Numbered from the stretch's first letter, positions 54,523-63,697 are shown. The stretch is DNA of 64,000 nucleotides from Rubritalea tangerina (GCF_042683245.1 NZ_JBHUJB010000009.1:88895-152894); one strand, 5' to 3'. Made by a program: numbers and translations. Notes: generated from the letters alone by a model not told the origin.

Positions 54523-54551
54523 AGAAAAATTGAATCACAAACTAACAACCA

Positions 54552-55649
54552 GTGCAACTCTACCTCCACATTCCCTTCTGCCACCGCATCTGCCCATATT
54601 GCTCATTTTACAAGCATACACCTGGCAATACCGACATGCGCGCATTCGTAGACGCACTCATCCTAGAAGCCCAACATTACAAAAACTCCCTAGGTCACAA
54701 CCCTCTATCCACTCTCTACTGCGGCGGTGGAACCCCCTCAATGCTCTCACCTACTCACCTCAAGAAACTTTTCCATGGCCTCCAATCAACCTTCGATTGC
54801 AGCCAGCTCAAAGAACTTACCTTTGAAGCAAACCCCGCTACCTTCGACCTCAAAAAAGCACAGCTCTTTAAACAACTCGGCATCACGCGCATTTCCCTTG
54901 GCATTCAGTCCTTCGATAACACCGTGCTTAAAACGCTTGGACGCGAACATAATCGCGAAGAAGCACAAGCCTCCGTTCCCATTCTCCGCGAAGCTGGCAT
55001 CGAGCAAATCAATATCGATCTCATGTTCTCCATCCCCGGACAATCCCTCGAAAGCTGGCAAGACACCTTGATGGCCGCCATCGCTCTACAACCCGACCAC
55101 ATATCCGCATACAACCTCACGTATGAAGAGGACACCGCTTTCATTGATAAATTAACTGCAGGCGAATACCACGATGACCCCGAACTGAACGCCCAAATGT
55201 TCACCCTCGCCCACAAGCTCCTCACTCAAGCCGGCTTCGAGCATTACGAAACCTCTAACTACGCCCGCAAAGGCACCCGTTCCAACCACAATGCCTCCTA
55301 CTGGAAAGGACACAATTATCTAGGACTCGGCCCATCGGCCGTATCCACCATCGGACAGCGACGTTGGAAAAATGTGCCTGACACAGCTCAATACATCAAA
55401 CAGGTACAGCACGTAGGCCATGCTCAAACTGAAATCGAAGAACTCAGCCAAGAAGACCTCCACCTAGAGCGTCTAGCTCTAGGCCTCCGCACTCTCGAAG
55501 GCTTCCCATACGAGCAACTCACTGACGATGAAAAATCTCGCGTTCCCGACCTCACAAACGAGGGCCTTGCAGCTTTGGAAAATAACCACCTGCGCCTGAC
55601 CGACAAAGGCATGCTCCTAGTCGACTCCATTGTCGAACACCTCGTCTAA
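54552..55649 (+). CDS. hemW: Radical SAM heme chaperone HemW (CPO-III-like)
   Basis: 365 residues. The iron-sulfur cluster motif is HIPFCHRICPYCSFY with Cys10, Cys14 and Cys17 (C-x3-C-x2-C), followed by SAM and glycine motifs YCGGGTPS and RISLGIQSFD. The extra Cys of true coproporphyrinogen oxidase HemN is not seen, so HemW, a heme-trafficking protein, is preferred. The C-terminal HemN_C-like domain has LALGLRTLEG and LTDKGMLLVDSI. The GTG start gives the right N-terminus. It is divergent from the terpene synthase with overlapping promoter space. Confidence 0.9.
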   Translation: MQLYLHIPFCHRICPYCSFYKHTPGNTDMRAFVDALILEAQHYKNSLGHNPLSTLYCGGGTPSMLSPTHLKKLFHGLQSTFDCSQLKELTFEANPATFDLKKAQLFKQLGITRISLGIQSFDNTVLKTLGREHNREEAQASVPILREAGIEQINIDLMFSIPGQSLESWQDTLMAAIALQPDHISAYNLTYEEDTAFIDKLTAGEYHDDPELNAQMFTLAHKLLTQAGFEHYETSNYARKGTRSNHNASYWKGHNYLGLGPSAVSTIGQRRWKNVPDTAQYIKQVQHVGHAQTEIEELSQEDLHLERLALGLRTLEGFPYEQLTDDEKSRVPDLTNEGLAALENNHLRLTDKGMLLVDSIVEHLV

Positions 55650-55670
55650 TCTCCCCCCTCAATATCCCAT

Positions 55671-55702
55671 AAAAAAATCCCGCTACCGTTACAGTAGCGG
55701 GA
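55671..55702 (-). terminator. Terminator of tRNA-Pro
   Basis: Nine-bp stem TCCCGCTAC/GTAGCGGGA (55678-55686 with 55694-55702) followed on the minus strand by seven Ts. It also lies 22 bp after the convergent hemW stop, so it can serve both. Confidence 0.85.
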
Positions 55703-55708
55703 CATTTA

Positions 55709-55788
<80 letters not shown>

Positions 55789-55917
55789 ATCTGGAGTTGG
55801 TTGCACCAGCTTCCCTCTCAGGAATCTTGGTTGCTTTCGCGGTGCGGCGGGAAACTGCACGAATCCGTCGCCGATTGCAAGCTCTCTTTTGCAAAAAAAT
55901 GCATTTATTTCCCGCCA

Positions 55918-56094
55918 CTAAAGCTCATCTAATGAACGTGCCATCACACCACTTTCATCCACAGTCACTAACATCGGACGACAACACACCTCGCAATCAT
56001 AATCAATTTCTACAAAATCTGCCCCCGCTAACTCCGGACGCGGAATTTCAAACCACTCAAAACAACTTGGACACTGAATCGCACACATTTCCAT
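55918..56094 (-). CDS. CPXCG-motif cysteine-rich small protein
   Basis: 58 residues, too short for typical ORF cut-offs, but well supported: GGAGGA ribosome site seven bases before ATG 56094, and the family pattern CPSCFEWFE (C-P-x-C) with CEVCCRPM after about 30 residues. The four or more cysteines should bind one zinc. The family (seen in many proteobacteria and others) is of unknown function. It lies 21 bp behind the EboF-like phosphodiesterase gene on the same strand. Confidence 0.75.
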   Translation of the reverse strand: MEMCAIQCPSCFEWFEIPRPELAGADFVEIDYDCEVCCRPMLVTVDESGVMARSLDEL

Positions 56095-56115
56095 CGCTGA
56101 TTCCTCCCAATTTTT

Positions 56116-57501
56116 CTACTTTTCCCCCAATTCCCTCGCTTTTACCAAAGCACAAATGCGACTAAAAACATCTTCGGCACCCCCAAGCGCTTCGTGTCGT
56201 TCCCGCGTGACGAAAATCGGTTGTTCATCTTCACTCACCTGATCTCGCCCGTGTGACCCCTTTACCAAACTTGCGTCCAAAGGAATCACATCAAGTAAAG
56301 CTCGGAAACCTAACTTCTTCTTCAATAAAAAGGACCCAATCTTCAGCTTCGGCGCAGCAATCTCTGGATCTAAGAAAAGCTCTACCGGGTCGTAGCCGGG
56401 CTTGCGGTGAATATCCACGCAGCGCGCAAAATCAGGTGCCACGGCGTCATCTAACCAATAATAATAGGTAAACCAAGCGTTCTCATCACTCACCGCTACC
56501 AAATCGCCCGCACGCTCGTGTCCCTTTCCATTCTTACCAAAGGCCTCACTGCCCAATCGTACCTCTTCCACCCCATCTGTCTCCATCAGCAGTTGCTGCA
56601 CTTCTTCCAATAAACTCTGGTCATTCAAATACACATGCGCCACCTGGTGGTCGGCCACTGCAAAAACCCGAGAGGCACCACAATCCAACATCTCAGTTCC
56701 CAATTCCTCCTTTATCGTAATCCATCCCTTTTCTCTAAAAAGTCGATTGAGATGAACCGGCTTGTCGACCCTAGAAATCCCATACTCAGATAACAAGACA
56801 ACCTCCACATCGCGTTGCTCGAAATAATCAATCAAATCACCAACGACTCGATCAATCGCCTCCAGTTCAGCATCCATCTCAGAAGCTCCAGGCCCATACT
56901 TTTGCAAGCCGTAATCTAAATGCGGTAAATACACCAGACTCAGTGTCGGCTCGTGCTTCGCTTCTACCCACTTAGCCGACTCCGCTATCCACTCACTGCA
57001 TGGAATGCTCGCATTCGGCCCCCAAAACGTCGGAAATGGAAATGCCCCTAAGTCCGCTTTCACTTCCTCACGCATACCCATCGGCTGAGTGTAAACGTCA
57101 AACACCTTCCTCCCATCCGCGGGATACATGGGACGTGGCGTAATCGTCCAGTCAGCCGTCGAGTACATGTTGTACCACCAAAATAGCTTCGCGCAGGTAA
57201 ACCCCGGTAGATCGCGCCTGAGAACCTCCCAAATCTTTTCCCCTTGGACAATGTGATTGCTCTGCTTCCAAAACTTCACCTCTGCAGCCTCACGGTCATA
57301 CCACCCATTCGCAACCACCCCGTGCCCAGCCTCCGACAACCCCGTCACATAACTCGACTGCGCCGTGCATGTCACCGCTGGAAATGCCGGCTTAAAACTC
57401 GATAGCTGGCCACTCTCCACAAAAGCTCGAATCCTCGGCGTATGCTCACCTATCACCGAACGAGTCAAGCCCACCACATTTAAGACAACTACGCGCTTCA
57501 T
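56116..57501 (-). CDS. EboF-like nucleotide pyrophosphatase / alkaline-phosphatase-superfamily protein
   Basis: 461 residues from ATG 57501 (frame open to TTG 57525). The alkaline-phosphatase superfamily core shows VVLNVVGLTRSVIGEHTP, TCTAQSSYVTG with the nucleophile Thr, HGVVANGWYDRE, and DYGLQKYGPG and SEYGIS metal motifs. The closest group I recognise is the phosphodiesterase of ebo clusters (EboF). It follows the EboD-like gene by about 120 bp on the same strand. The real substrate is unknown; ebo genes are linked to export of metabolites to the periplasm in cyanobacteria and others. Confidence 0.75.
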   Translation of the reverse strand: MKRVVVLNVVGLTRSVIGEHTPRIRAFVESGQLSSFKPAFPAVTCTAQSSYVTGLSEAGHGVVANGWYDREAAEVKFWKQSNHIVQGEKIWEVLRRDLPGFTCAKLFWWYNMYSTADWTITPRPMYPADGRKVFDVYTQPMGMREEVKADLGAFPFPTFWGPNASIPCSEWIAESAKWVEAKHEPTLSLVYLPHLDYGLQKYGPGASEMDAELEAIDRVVGDLIDYFEQRDVEVVLLSEYGISRVDKPVHLNRLFREKGWITIKEELGTEMLDCGASRVFAVADHQVAHVYLNDQSLLEEVQQLLMETDGVEEVRLGSEAFGKNGKGHERAGDLVAVSDENAWFTYYYWLDDAVAPDFARCVDIHRKPGYDPVELFLDPEIAAPKLKIGSFLLKKKLGFRALLDVIPLDASLVKGSHGRDQVSEDEQPIFVTRERHEALGGAEDVFSRICALVKARELGEK

Positions 57502-57621
57502 AACTCTACTTCTAACCAGATCCAAATAGCCGTCAAGTCACAGCCCCCAGATCCTGCACTCGACAATCAACACCTCAGCGAGTCTACACAACATCAGCCA
57601 ATTGGCCGACGCATCACTCAC

Positions 57622-58803
57622 CTAATGGAACAACCTCTCACGCTCTTCGATAGAACTCGCACGAGAATAGTGCTTCAACATCTCCATGCAGAACTCCAAC
57701 AATGCCTCATCCATGTGGTGAACGTCTTCGCCTTTCCCAACATCTCTGAGTAACAATACGGTGAGCTCCCCCCCTAAGTGCTCTCGGAATTCTTCAAGGC
57801 CATCAAACACCTTGCGGCGACCATCCTCATGCTGCATTTCAAACCCCTCATGATAGAGAGGTAACTGGAGCCCATCCAAAAGCCTCAATACTCTCTTTGC
57901 TCCATCCTCAGAAAGTCGCCCAGTCCGCCAAGAATATAGCGTATCCAGAGCCACACCGATGCTCACCGCCTGCGCATGACTCAATGAAAAATCAGTCAAT
58001 TGCTCAAGTTTGTGCGCAGACCAATGCCCGTAATCCAACGGGCGACTCGAACCTAATTCAAACGGATCCCCACCCTGCGCAATATGCTCCGCATGTAAAA
58101 TTGCCGAGCGCTCAACGGCTTCCTCCAATGCGTGGGGACGCAATTTAGTAAGGAGCTTCACATTGTCTTCTAACCAATCAAAAAATGCTCCGTCTCTTAC
58201 CAAAGCAACTTTCACCGCTTCAACGAGCCCGTCACGGCGCACATCCTCTGGTTGGGTGTGTAGGAATGCAAAATCATTCACCACCGCATAAGGTACAGCA
58301 AATGAGCCAAGCCAGTTTTTCTTACCAAAGGCATTGATCCCATTTTTGACACCCACCCCAGAATCATCTTGAGACAAAGTCGTCGTTGGAAAGCGCACCA
58401 AGCGCACCCCACGATGTGAAGTGGCAGCACCAAAACCAATCACATCCAAGAAGGCTCCACCACCAATCGCAAAAATATAGCTATGACGGTCTATTTTCTC
58501 TTCATTCACCGTATCCCAAACAGAATGCAGAACCTTTTCATCCCTCTTACAAATTTCAGCACCAGGTGCCACTTGGACACGCTTGAGTTCCAAGCCAGGC
58601 GTACTGGCAAAATATTCCACCATCTGTTCCTGCAGTTTTGGAAATGCTTCAGCGACTGAATCTTCTAAATAGATTAATACCTTCGCCCGTCCATTCGTCT
58701 GCAAGAGTCTCGCGAGCATACGGTTTCCCTCAGCAAAGGCATCACGGGTAAAACGAATCCTGTGCTGGTAGTTCAGGGAAATAGTATAGTCGTGTTCAGT
58801 CAT
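57622..58803 (-). CDS. EboD-like sugar-phosphate cyclase (3-dehydroquinate synthase fold)
   Basis: 393 residues. The NAD-binding motif is FAIGGGAFLDVIGFGAATSHRG, read in part as GGGAFLDVIGF; the family-specific FPTTTLSQDDSGVGVKNGIN, NDFAFLHTQ, EAVKVALV and RPLDYGHWSAHKLEQLT are clear. This is the EboD type of the 3-dehydroquinate-synthase superfamily rather than AroB itself: metal-binding His residues are conserved but the product is not known. EboA, EboB, EboC and EboE genes are not seen, so this is a reduced pair with the EboF-like gene. Confidence 0.82.
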   Translation of the reverse strand: MTEHDYTISLNYQHRIRFTRDAFAEGNRMLARLLQTNGRAKVLIYLEDSVAEAFPKLQEQMVEYFASTPGLELKRVQVAPGAEICKRDEKVLHSVWDTVNEEKIDRHSYIFAIGGGAFLDVIGFGAATSHRGVRLVRFPTTTLSQDDSGVGVKNGINAFGKKNWLGSFAVPYAVVNDFAFLHTQPEDVRRDGLVEAVKVALVRDGAFFDWLEDNVKLLTKLRPHALEEAVERSAILHAEHIAQGGDPFELGSSRPLDYGHWSAHKLEQLTDFSLSHAQAVSIGVALDTLYSWRTGRLSEDGAKRVLRLLDGLQLPLYHEGFEMQHEDGRRKVFDGLEEFREHLGGELTVLLLRDVGKGEDVHHMDEALLEFCMEMLKHYSRASSIEERERLFH

Positions 58804-58921
58804 GGCGTACTAGCTGTGGTAGATGATTCTCAGTAATACAGGAAACGCATGCGCGCCAACTAATCTTATCAATTTCTGGCAAAAATGACACAAGCACTTC
58901 AAATAAACAATGTGCCATACA

Positions 58922-58947
58922 CAAAAAAGCGCAGCCATGCCGCGCTT
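58922..58947 (-). terminator. Probable terminator of the Gly-rich/cadherin gene
   Basis: AAGCGC (58927-58932) pairs with GCGCTT (58942-58947), followed on the minus strand by TTTT. It lies 141 bp past the stop codon of the 851-residue gene, a long gap that may reflect a 3' UTR. Confidence 0.55.
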
Positions 58948-59087
58948 AATGATGGGTTTTACAATAGAGCCCCCCTCGTAAGAATCTAGAGCCTTATTAA
59001 GGCTCCCGTGAACCTGCTTCCGTGACAAGCGTGTTTAGTCATACTGATTTCATATCATGAGTGTACTGATAAATCGTCATTATCGCC

Positions 59088-61643
59088 CTATTCACTCTCT
59101 TGCTTTACTGCGACTATGTAGAATCGTTTCAACGAACCAGAAAGAACTGGAAAAATTTTAGTCACCCTTTCGAAACCGCCTCCTAAATCAGTTATCGTGC
59201 CAGTTGTTGCTTGCTCGGATACAGCCAAATTATCCTCCTCAACCCATAGTTTGAGGTCATCACTCAGACAAACGGCATATTCTAAATTTAATGACGAAGA
59301 ACGGACGTAGCTTACAACAAATTGCCGATTCGCGGCATCATATATAAACGTCGGAAGCCTCGTAACATCAATCTCACTATCACTAGGATCACCTAACCCA
59401 AAGGCCAAATAAAAGAGATTAGCCACACCATTACCAGAGCGGTCTAGAGCGTCTTCTGAGCCATCCGCCGCAAGCCCGTATGTACTACGAAACTCATCAT
59501 AGGCAGGCTCCTCTTGATCCGAGATCAATACAATGAAACGCTCAGCTGAAGATACATTCCCCTCAGGGTCGCTTGCGGTAATGAGCACCCGATAATCGTT
59601 ACCTGCATTTTGGTCGATAGGCCGCTCATAATCAGGAGCACCTTTGAAGACCAGAGTCGAGCCATTGATAATCTCGAAAAGGTCTCGATCCGTGCCTGAA
59701 TCAATGGCGAAAGTCACTGAGTCACCTTCTGGATCGATAGCAGAGAGAGTTCCTATGGTAGTCGAATTTTCAACGACATTAAGGTTAGACAGTGTCGGCG
59801 CAGCAGGAGCTTCATCGACGTTTTGAACTAAAATTGTGTGGGAAGCACTTGCCGAGATATTGCTTCCATCCGTAGCCGTCACTTCCACAATGTAGTTATT
59901 TCCATCGTTAGAGTCGCTGGGGTTTTCAAAGTTCTGCGCAGACTTGAAGGATAGTTGGTTCGTATGAGTAATCTGGAACAAGTTCTGGTCAGCACCACCA
60001 CTAATGCTATAGCTGACGGTATCACCTTCTGGGTCAATGGCGGATAACGTACCCACTGCGGTAGTATTTTCATCGACTAGAAGATTACTTAAAGTCGGCG
60101 CTGGTGGTGCCTCCTCTACGTTACGTACTTCGATGATATAATTCGATCTATTAGAATCAACGGCACCATCATTAGCGATGAGGCTCACATAATAGGTATT
60201 ATCAGAACCTCCATCGTCTGGGTCCTCGTAATCTGGTGCTACCTTAAATGCTAGCTGGTTCCCATTGATGATTTCAAAATAATCTTTCTCGAAGCCATCA
60301 ATAATCTCGAAGCTCACATCTTCACCTTCTGGGTCAGTGGATGAGAGTGTGCCTACAAGAGTGGTATTCTCACTGACTGTCTGACTGGAAAGTTGTGGAG
60401 TACTTGGAATTTGATTAGTAAGTCTTGTAACACTTCTAGTTACAGTAGTCGTTTGACCAAATTGATCAGTCGCCTTATAGGTAATCGTGAAAGTTCCTAA
60501 ATCACCATTGGTTAGTCCACTAGGCGTAGAAATCGCAACAGTGACATCATTACCATAGAGATCGGTAGCCGAGGCTCCATCTTCACTGTAGGGTTGATCA
60601 TTGTAGAGTGTCACCGATGACTCACCTGAGAGAGTTAAGCTCGGAGCAGTGAGAGTAGCACTGGAAATGACAGAAAAGGTAACCGTCACGCGACCGTTCT
60701 GGTTATCCCCTGAACGTTCAATAATAGCATGAGACGCATTCCAAGATGCCACATAGCTACCGCCACCACCACCTTCTTCGCTCGTACCACTCTGATCATC
60801 ATTTCCTCCAGCACCACCAGAATAGCCACCTCCTCCGCCACCGCCTCCTTTGTGGTTGTTAATGTCATACCTACGATGTCCTGCACCGCCACCACTTATG
60901 CCAAAGCCTCCATAAGGTCCATCGTTGACACCTTGACCGCCTGATCCACCAACACTAAATTGGTCTCCTCCCTGATCGTCTCCAGCACCTTGTGTCCAAC
61001 CTGCGCCACCACCGGCACCTGGATCCCAGCCGACTCCAGCGCCTCCGTCTGAGCCACCGCTGATATTACCTACATCATCACCACTGGTGTCCGTATTAGC
61101 ATTTTTGCCGTTCGTGCTGTACGTCTGACTAATTGCTGTACTCGCACAAGCGCCACCACCGCCACCAGCGATAAACAGAAGCTCCCACTGAGCACCTTCC
61201 TCAGGTGCTCTGTAGAGCACACCAGTAGCCCCTCCGCCGCCACCGCTAGCAACGTTGCTCTTATTGCTTTGTGACTGACCACGGCTACCAGTGAGAATAC
61301 GAATTTGCCCACCAGGCCTAAGCGTATTTGCGCGGCTTGTGTTGACATCAAAACTAGCCAATACTGAAGCTCCCCCACCACCAGTCGCTCGCTTGTCATC
61401 GCCTATGCTTGTACTAGCGTGTGCACTACCTCCATCACCACCTTGGCCATAGAAATTAATCCGAGTAGGCCAACCTGAAATCGGAATATTGTAGGTGATA
61501 TCATTACCAGTCGTCCTGGATTGAGTCGCTATCAACTCGAGATCATCCGAAATGTCAGAAAGAGAATCATCATAAGGATAAGCCCACACAGGTGCGCATG
61601 TGACAGAAGTGATGAGAGTGATACAGGCGGCAGCTCGTTTCAT
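59088..61643 (-). CDS. Secreted Gly-rich protein with three cadherin-like domains
   Basis: 851 residues. A signal peptide (1-21) is followed by a Gly-rich region (about 60-330) with GGGGG runs (GGGGGGGGYSGGAGGND), like the glycine-rich domain of ALK-type receptors. Then a bacterial Ig-like segment (SGESSVTLYNDQPYSEDGAS, with YKATDQFGQTTT) and three tandem cadherin-like repeats (each with V-EN-T and TLSAIDPEGD motifs, ending DYE-P) follow. The C-terminus has YGLAADGSEDALDRSGNGVANLFYLAFGLGD, typical of Verrucomicrobiota secreted enzymes. No sorting signal or barrel. Likely an adhesive or matrix protein. It is monocistronic. Confidence 0.85.
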   Translation of the reverse strand: MKRAAACITLITSVTCAPVWAYPYDDSLSDISDDLELIATQSRTTGNDITYNIPISGWPTRINFYGQGGDGGSAHASTSIGDDKRATGGGGASVLASFDVNTSRANTLRPGGQIRILTGSRGQSQSNKSNVASGGGGGATGVLYRAPEEGAQWELLFIAGGGGGACASTAISQTYSTNGKNANTDTSGDDVGNISGGSDGGAGVGWDPGAGGGAGWTQGAGDDQGGDQFSVGGSGGQGVNDGPYGGFGISGGGAGHRRYDINNHKGGGGGGGGYSGGAGGNDDQSGTSEEGGGGGSYVASWNASHAIIERSGDNQNGRVTVTFSVISSATLTAPSLTLSGESSVTLYNDQPYSEDGASATDLYGNDVTVAISTPSGLTNGDLGTFTITYKATDQFGQTTTVTRSVTRLTNQIPSTPQLSSQTVSENTTLVGTLSSTDPEGEDVSFEIIDGFEKDYFEIINGNQLAFKVAPDYEDPDDGGSDNTYYVSLIANDGAVDSNRSNYIIEVRNVEEAPPAPTLSNLLVDENTTAVGTLSAIDPEGDTVSYSISGGADQNLFQITHTNQLSFKSAQNFENPSDSNDGNNYIVEVTATDGSNISASASHTILVQNVDEAPAAPTLSNLNVVENSTTIGTLSAIDPEGDSVTFAIDSGTDRDLFEIINGSTLVFKGAPDYERPIDQNAGNDYRVLITASDPEGNVSSAERFIVLISDQEEPAYDEFRSTYGLAADGSEDALDRSGNGVANLFYLAFGLGDPSDSEIDVTRLPTFIYDAANRQFVVSYVRSSSLNLEYAVCLSDDLKLWVEEDNLAVSEQATTGTITDLGGGFERVTKIFPVLSGSLKRFYIVAVKQESE

Positions 61644-62046
61644 AGACTTGATGTGGTCAAAAATTCGAAAATATAGAATGAGTAAAGACTAATATGAAAG
61701 AATCAGCCCCTAAATTCGCCGCAAGCTACCATAAGCAATATGAATATTAGATTAGCTCAGACGCATACTTTTTAACGGATCCCCACCGCTCCATAGGCTA
61801 CCAACCACTACAACCTTCAGCCCATAAACACTTTGCCTCAATCATTCCCCCGTCAGATCCGCTCGGCCCACCTAGCAGACGTTCCCAACCTCACTTCCGG
61901 GTTCGGAACGGGACTAGGTAGTCATTTAAACCTGTGTCATTAACTCTCAAAGTTGAGAGCTCACAAGACAGCTCTCCTCTCGCTAGTAGACATCACAAAT
62001 AGCATCAAAGTCAGGATCGAATTGGGTGTAACTACCCACAAAACGC
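61644..62046. other. Intergenic region with 5S-like remnant and overlapping hairpins
   Basis: Besides the 5S-like part, CTCTCAA-AG-TTGAGAG (61944-61959) and GAGAGCT/AGCTCTC (61955-61961 with 61970-61976) share five bases, so only one can form. Neither has a T tract. The rest, including the promoter region of the 851-residue gene near 61650-61760, shows nothing else. Confidence 0.5.
61862..61946 (-). rRNA. Degenerate 5S rRNA-like sequence
   Basis: 24 consecutive bases (61891-61914) are identical to the intact 5S gene (63698-63810), in the same orientation, and the surrounding 60 bases align weakly. The 3' half of 5S is not recognisable. It probably represents a 5S copy in decay, or a rearranged fragment. 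Short arms CCTAG/CTAGG (61871-61875 with 61914-61918) could fold it into a hairpin. Confidence 0.6.
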
Positions 62047-63561
62047 TCAACTCTTCATCCCCTCAAAAAAATCAATGCGATTATAATTAGGGCGCTCTTC
62101 CTCATCTACATATCCTCGTATCGGCTTAACCTCTTCACTAGGCCCATTCGAATACAGTTTATAATGACCATCCTCCAAAACCTCATAATATAAAGCTCCC
62201 TCTCCAAAGACATTCCTATAATCTTCTGTCTCTAAACCTTTGAGCTCAGTCAAAGATTTTGGATATGCTCCATGCTCCAAGTAATACAATTCCAAGGCAA
62301 TCGCACAACGCATCAATTGATGTGTAGTAATTCCTGCCAGATAGCCCGTATACTGATTAACATAAATTGGTGAAGCTTGCTCAGGAGATAACCTCCACCA
62401 TGAATACTGAGGGACAGCCCCTTTTAACTCAATATATACGTCAACATGAGGAGCTTTAGCATAAGCCGGCATCGCATAATTGATGCCAAAATGAGCACTA
62501 TCAGCAGCTCCTCGCATCGCTATCTTTTCAGGAAGCAGAAATAGCATTACCTCATCTATGAGAGCATCCCAATCGATAAGCTCATCTTTTTCGTCTACCA
62601 GAAAAGAGAGCATCTCTTCATATTGATTATAGAGTAATTGGTTTACCTTTTCTTGTCCGTGGATTGCATAAAGCTCGATGAAATCATGAAGATAATAATA
62701 TTCTCCAATTGGTACTCTTTGGTAGAAGCTTTTTAGATCCACCGCACTGAGTATTTTATCTAAAAATCTAAGTGTTTCTTCATTCCAACTGTGTTCCCTA
62801 ACTCCAGACGCAAACAAATCTCTGGTGTCATGCAAATAGGACAATTTAAGCAAAAAATTCACCAACAGTGGATCATTACCCAATGAACGATAAGCATTCG
62901 CTACCCGCTTCAAATCTTCCGACGCAGCCTCCCACTGATGAGCCTGCATTCGATACCTAGACCGAGACACAAAGAACCGAGCTACATTGACATACTTAAT
63001 CTCTTCACTCACTGAGTTATTCTTCAAGGACTCAATACTCAGAGGCTCTCTCATACCCGACATAGTCGAGAACTCTCTATCAAACCAATTTTCAAATAAC
63101 TCAATATCACCCTCATAAGGTTCCAACAATCCGAGAAGGTATTCTGCCGCTTCCTTTTCAGTTTCAAAACTGCCCTCAACAAAGAAGTCCAAAGCTGATT
63201 TGCCTCTGCCTTCATAAATGACATACTCACTATGCTCACTCAATGGCATATAACTGATTTGATCTAAGGGCGGCTCCTCTTGCTCAAAGTAGGCAATAAC
63301 CCTCTCATCTTGCCCAATATTCAACACTGATGGTACTTGCTTAAAAATATCAGCACGCGTTTTTCCACCAAGTTCATTCTCCCAACGCTCTTTAGCCTCT
63401 TCCCAATCCCTCTCGGCGATATGATTATACACAGCATGGTAGAGAATCCCCACTAAAAACAGAGTAAGCGCAAGACCCCCAATAACAAGCATTCCACGCT
63501 TGCTAAAAACAGCACGAAAAAGGCGCCATAAAAAGGACAACCACTTCTTCACAAAACACAT
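62047..63561 (-). CDS. Membrane-anchored protein of unknown function
   Basis: 504 residues. A basic N-terminus (KKWLSFLWRLFRAVFSKRG) and one membrane segment (about 24-42) suggest a type II anchor with a large extracytoplasmic domain. The middle is rich in Glu, Tyr and Leu helices (EETLRFLDKILSAVDLKSFYQ; KVNQLLYNQYEEMLSFL). The C-terminal part has TTHQLMRCAIALELYYLEHGAYPKSLTELKGL, which resembles the pilin-like/DUF1559-type tail found in large PVC protein families (gaps in similarity; low confidence). The DNA is more AT-rich than its neighbours. It lies between an intact and a degenerate 5S sequence. Confidence 0.7.
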   Translation of the reverse strand: MCFVKKWLSFLWRLFRAVFSKRGMLVIGGLALTLFLVGILYHAVYNHIAERDWEEAKERWENELGGKTRADIFKQVPSVLNIGQDERVIAYFEQEEPPLDQISYMPLSEHSEYVIYEGRGKSALDFFVEGSFETEKEAAEYLLGLLEPYEGDIELFENWFDREFSTMSGMREPLSIESLKNNSVSEEIKYVNVARFFVSRSRYRMQAHQWEAASEDLKRVANAYRSLGNDPLLVNFLLKLSYLHDTRDLFASGVREHSWNEETLRFLDKILSAVDLKSFYQRVPIGEYYYLHDFIELYAIHGQEKVNQLLYNQYEEMLSFLVDEKDELIDWDALIDEVMLFLLPEKIAMRGAADSAHFGINYAMPAYAKAPHVDVYIELKGAVPQYSWWRLSPEQASPIYVNQYTGYLAGITTHQLMRCAIALELYYLEHGAYPKSLTELKGLETEDYRNVFGEGALYYEVLEDGHYKLYSNGPSEEVKPIRGYVDEEERPNYNRIDFFEGMKS

Positions 63562-63652
63562 AAAAAAGCCCTGACCCCTAGCATAATAATTGTATATTAG
63601 AAATATCTATCATTTGTGCAATGGGTAATCAGTATTCGACATTCAACATACA

Positions 63653-63690
63653 CAAAAAAAGCCCGCTTCCAGCGTTAGCTAGAAGCGGGC
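63653..63690 (-). terminator. rrn operon terminator
   Basis: GCCCGCTTC (63661-63669) pairs with GAAGCGGGC (63682-63690). The minus strand continues into seven Ts (63654-63660). Just 7 bp after the 5S rRNA. Confidence 0.9.
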
Positions 63691-63697
63691 ATATAAC

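Noticed and set aside
58810..59028. 72-residue minus-strand frame
   Set aside because: It overlaps a terminator-like hairpin, has an odd composition with many Cys/His/Leu and no recognised domain.
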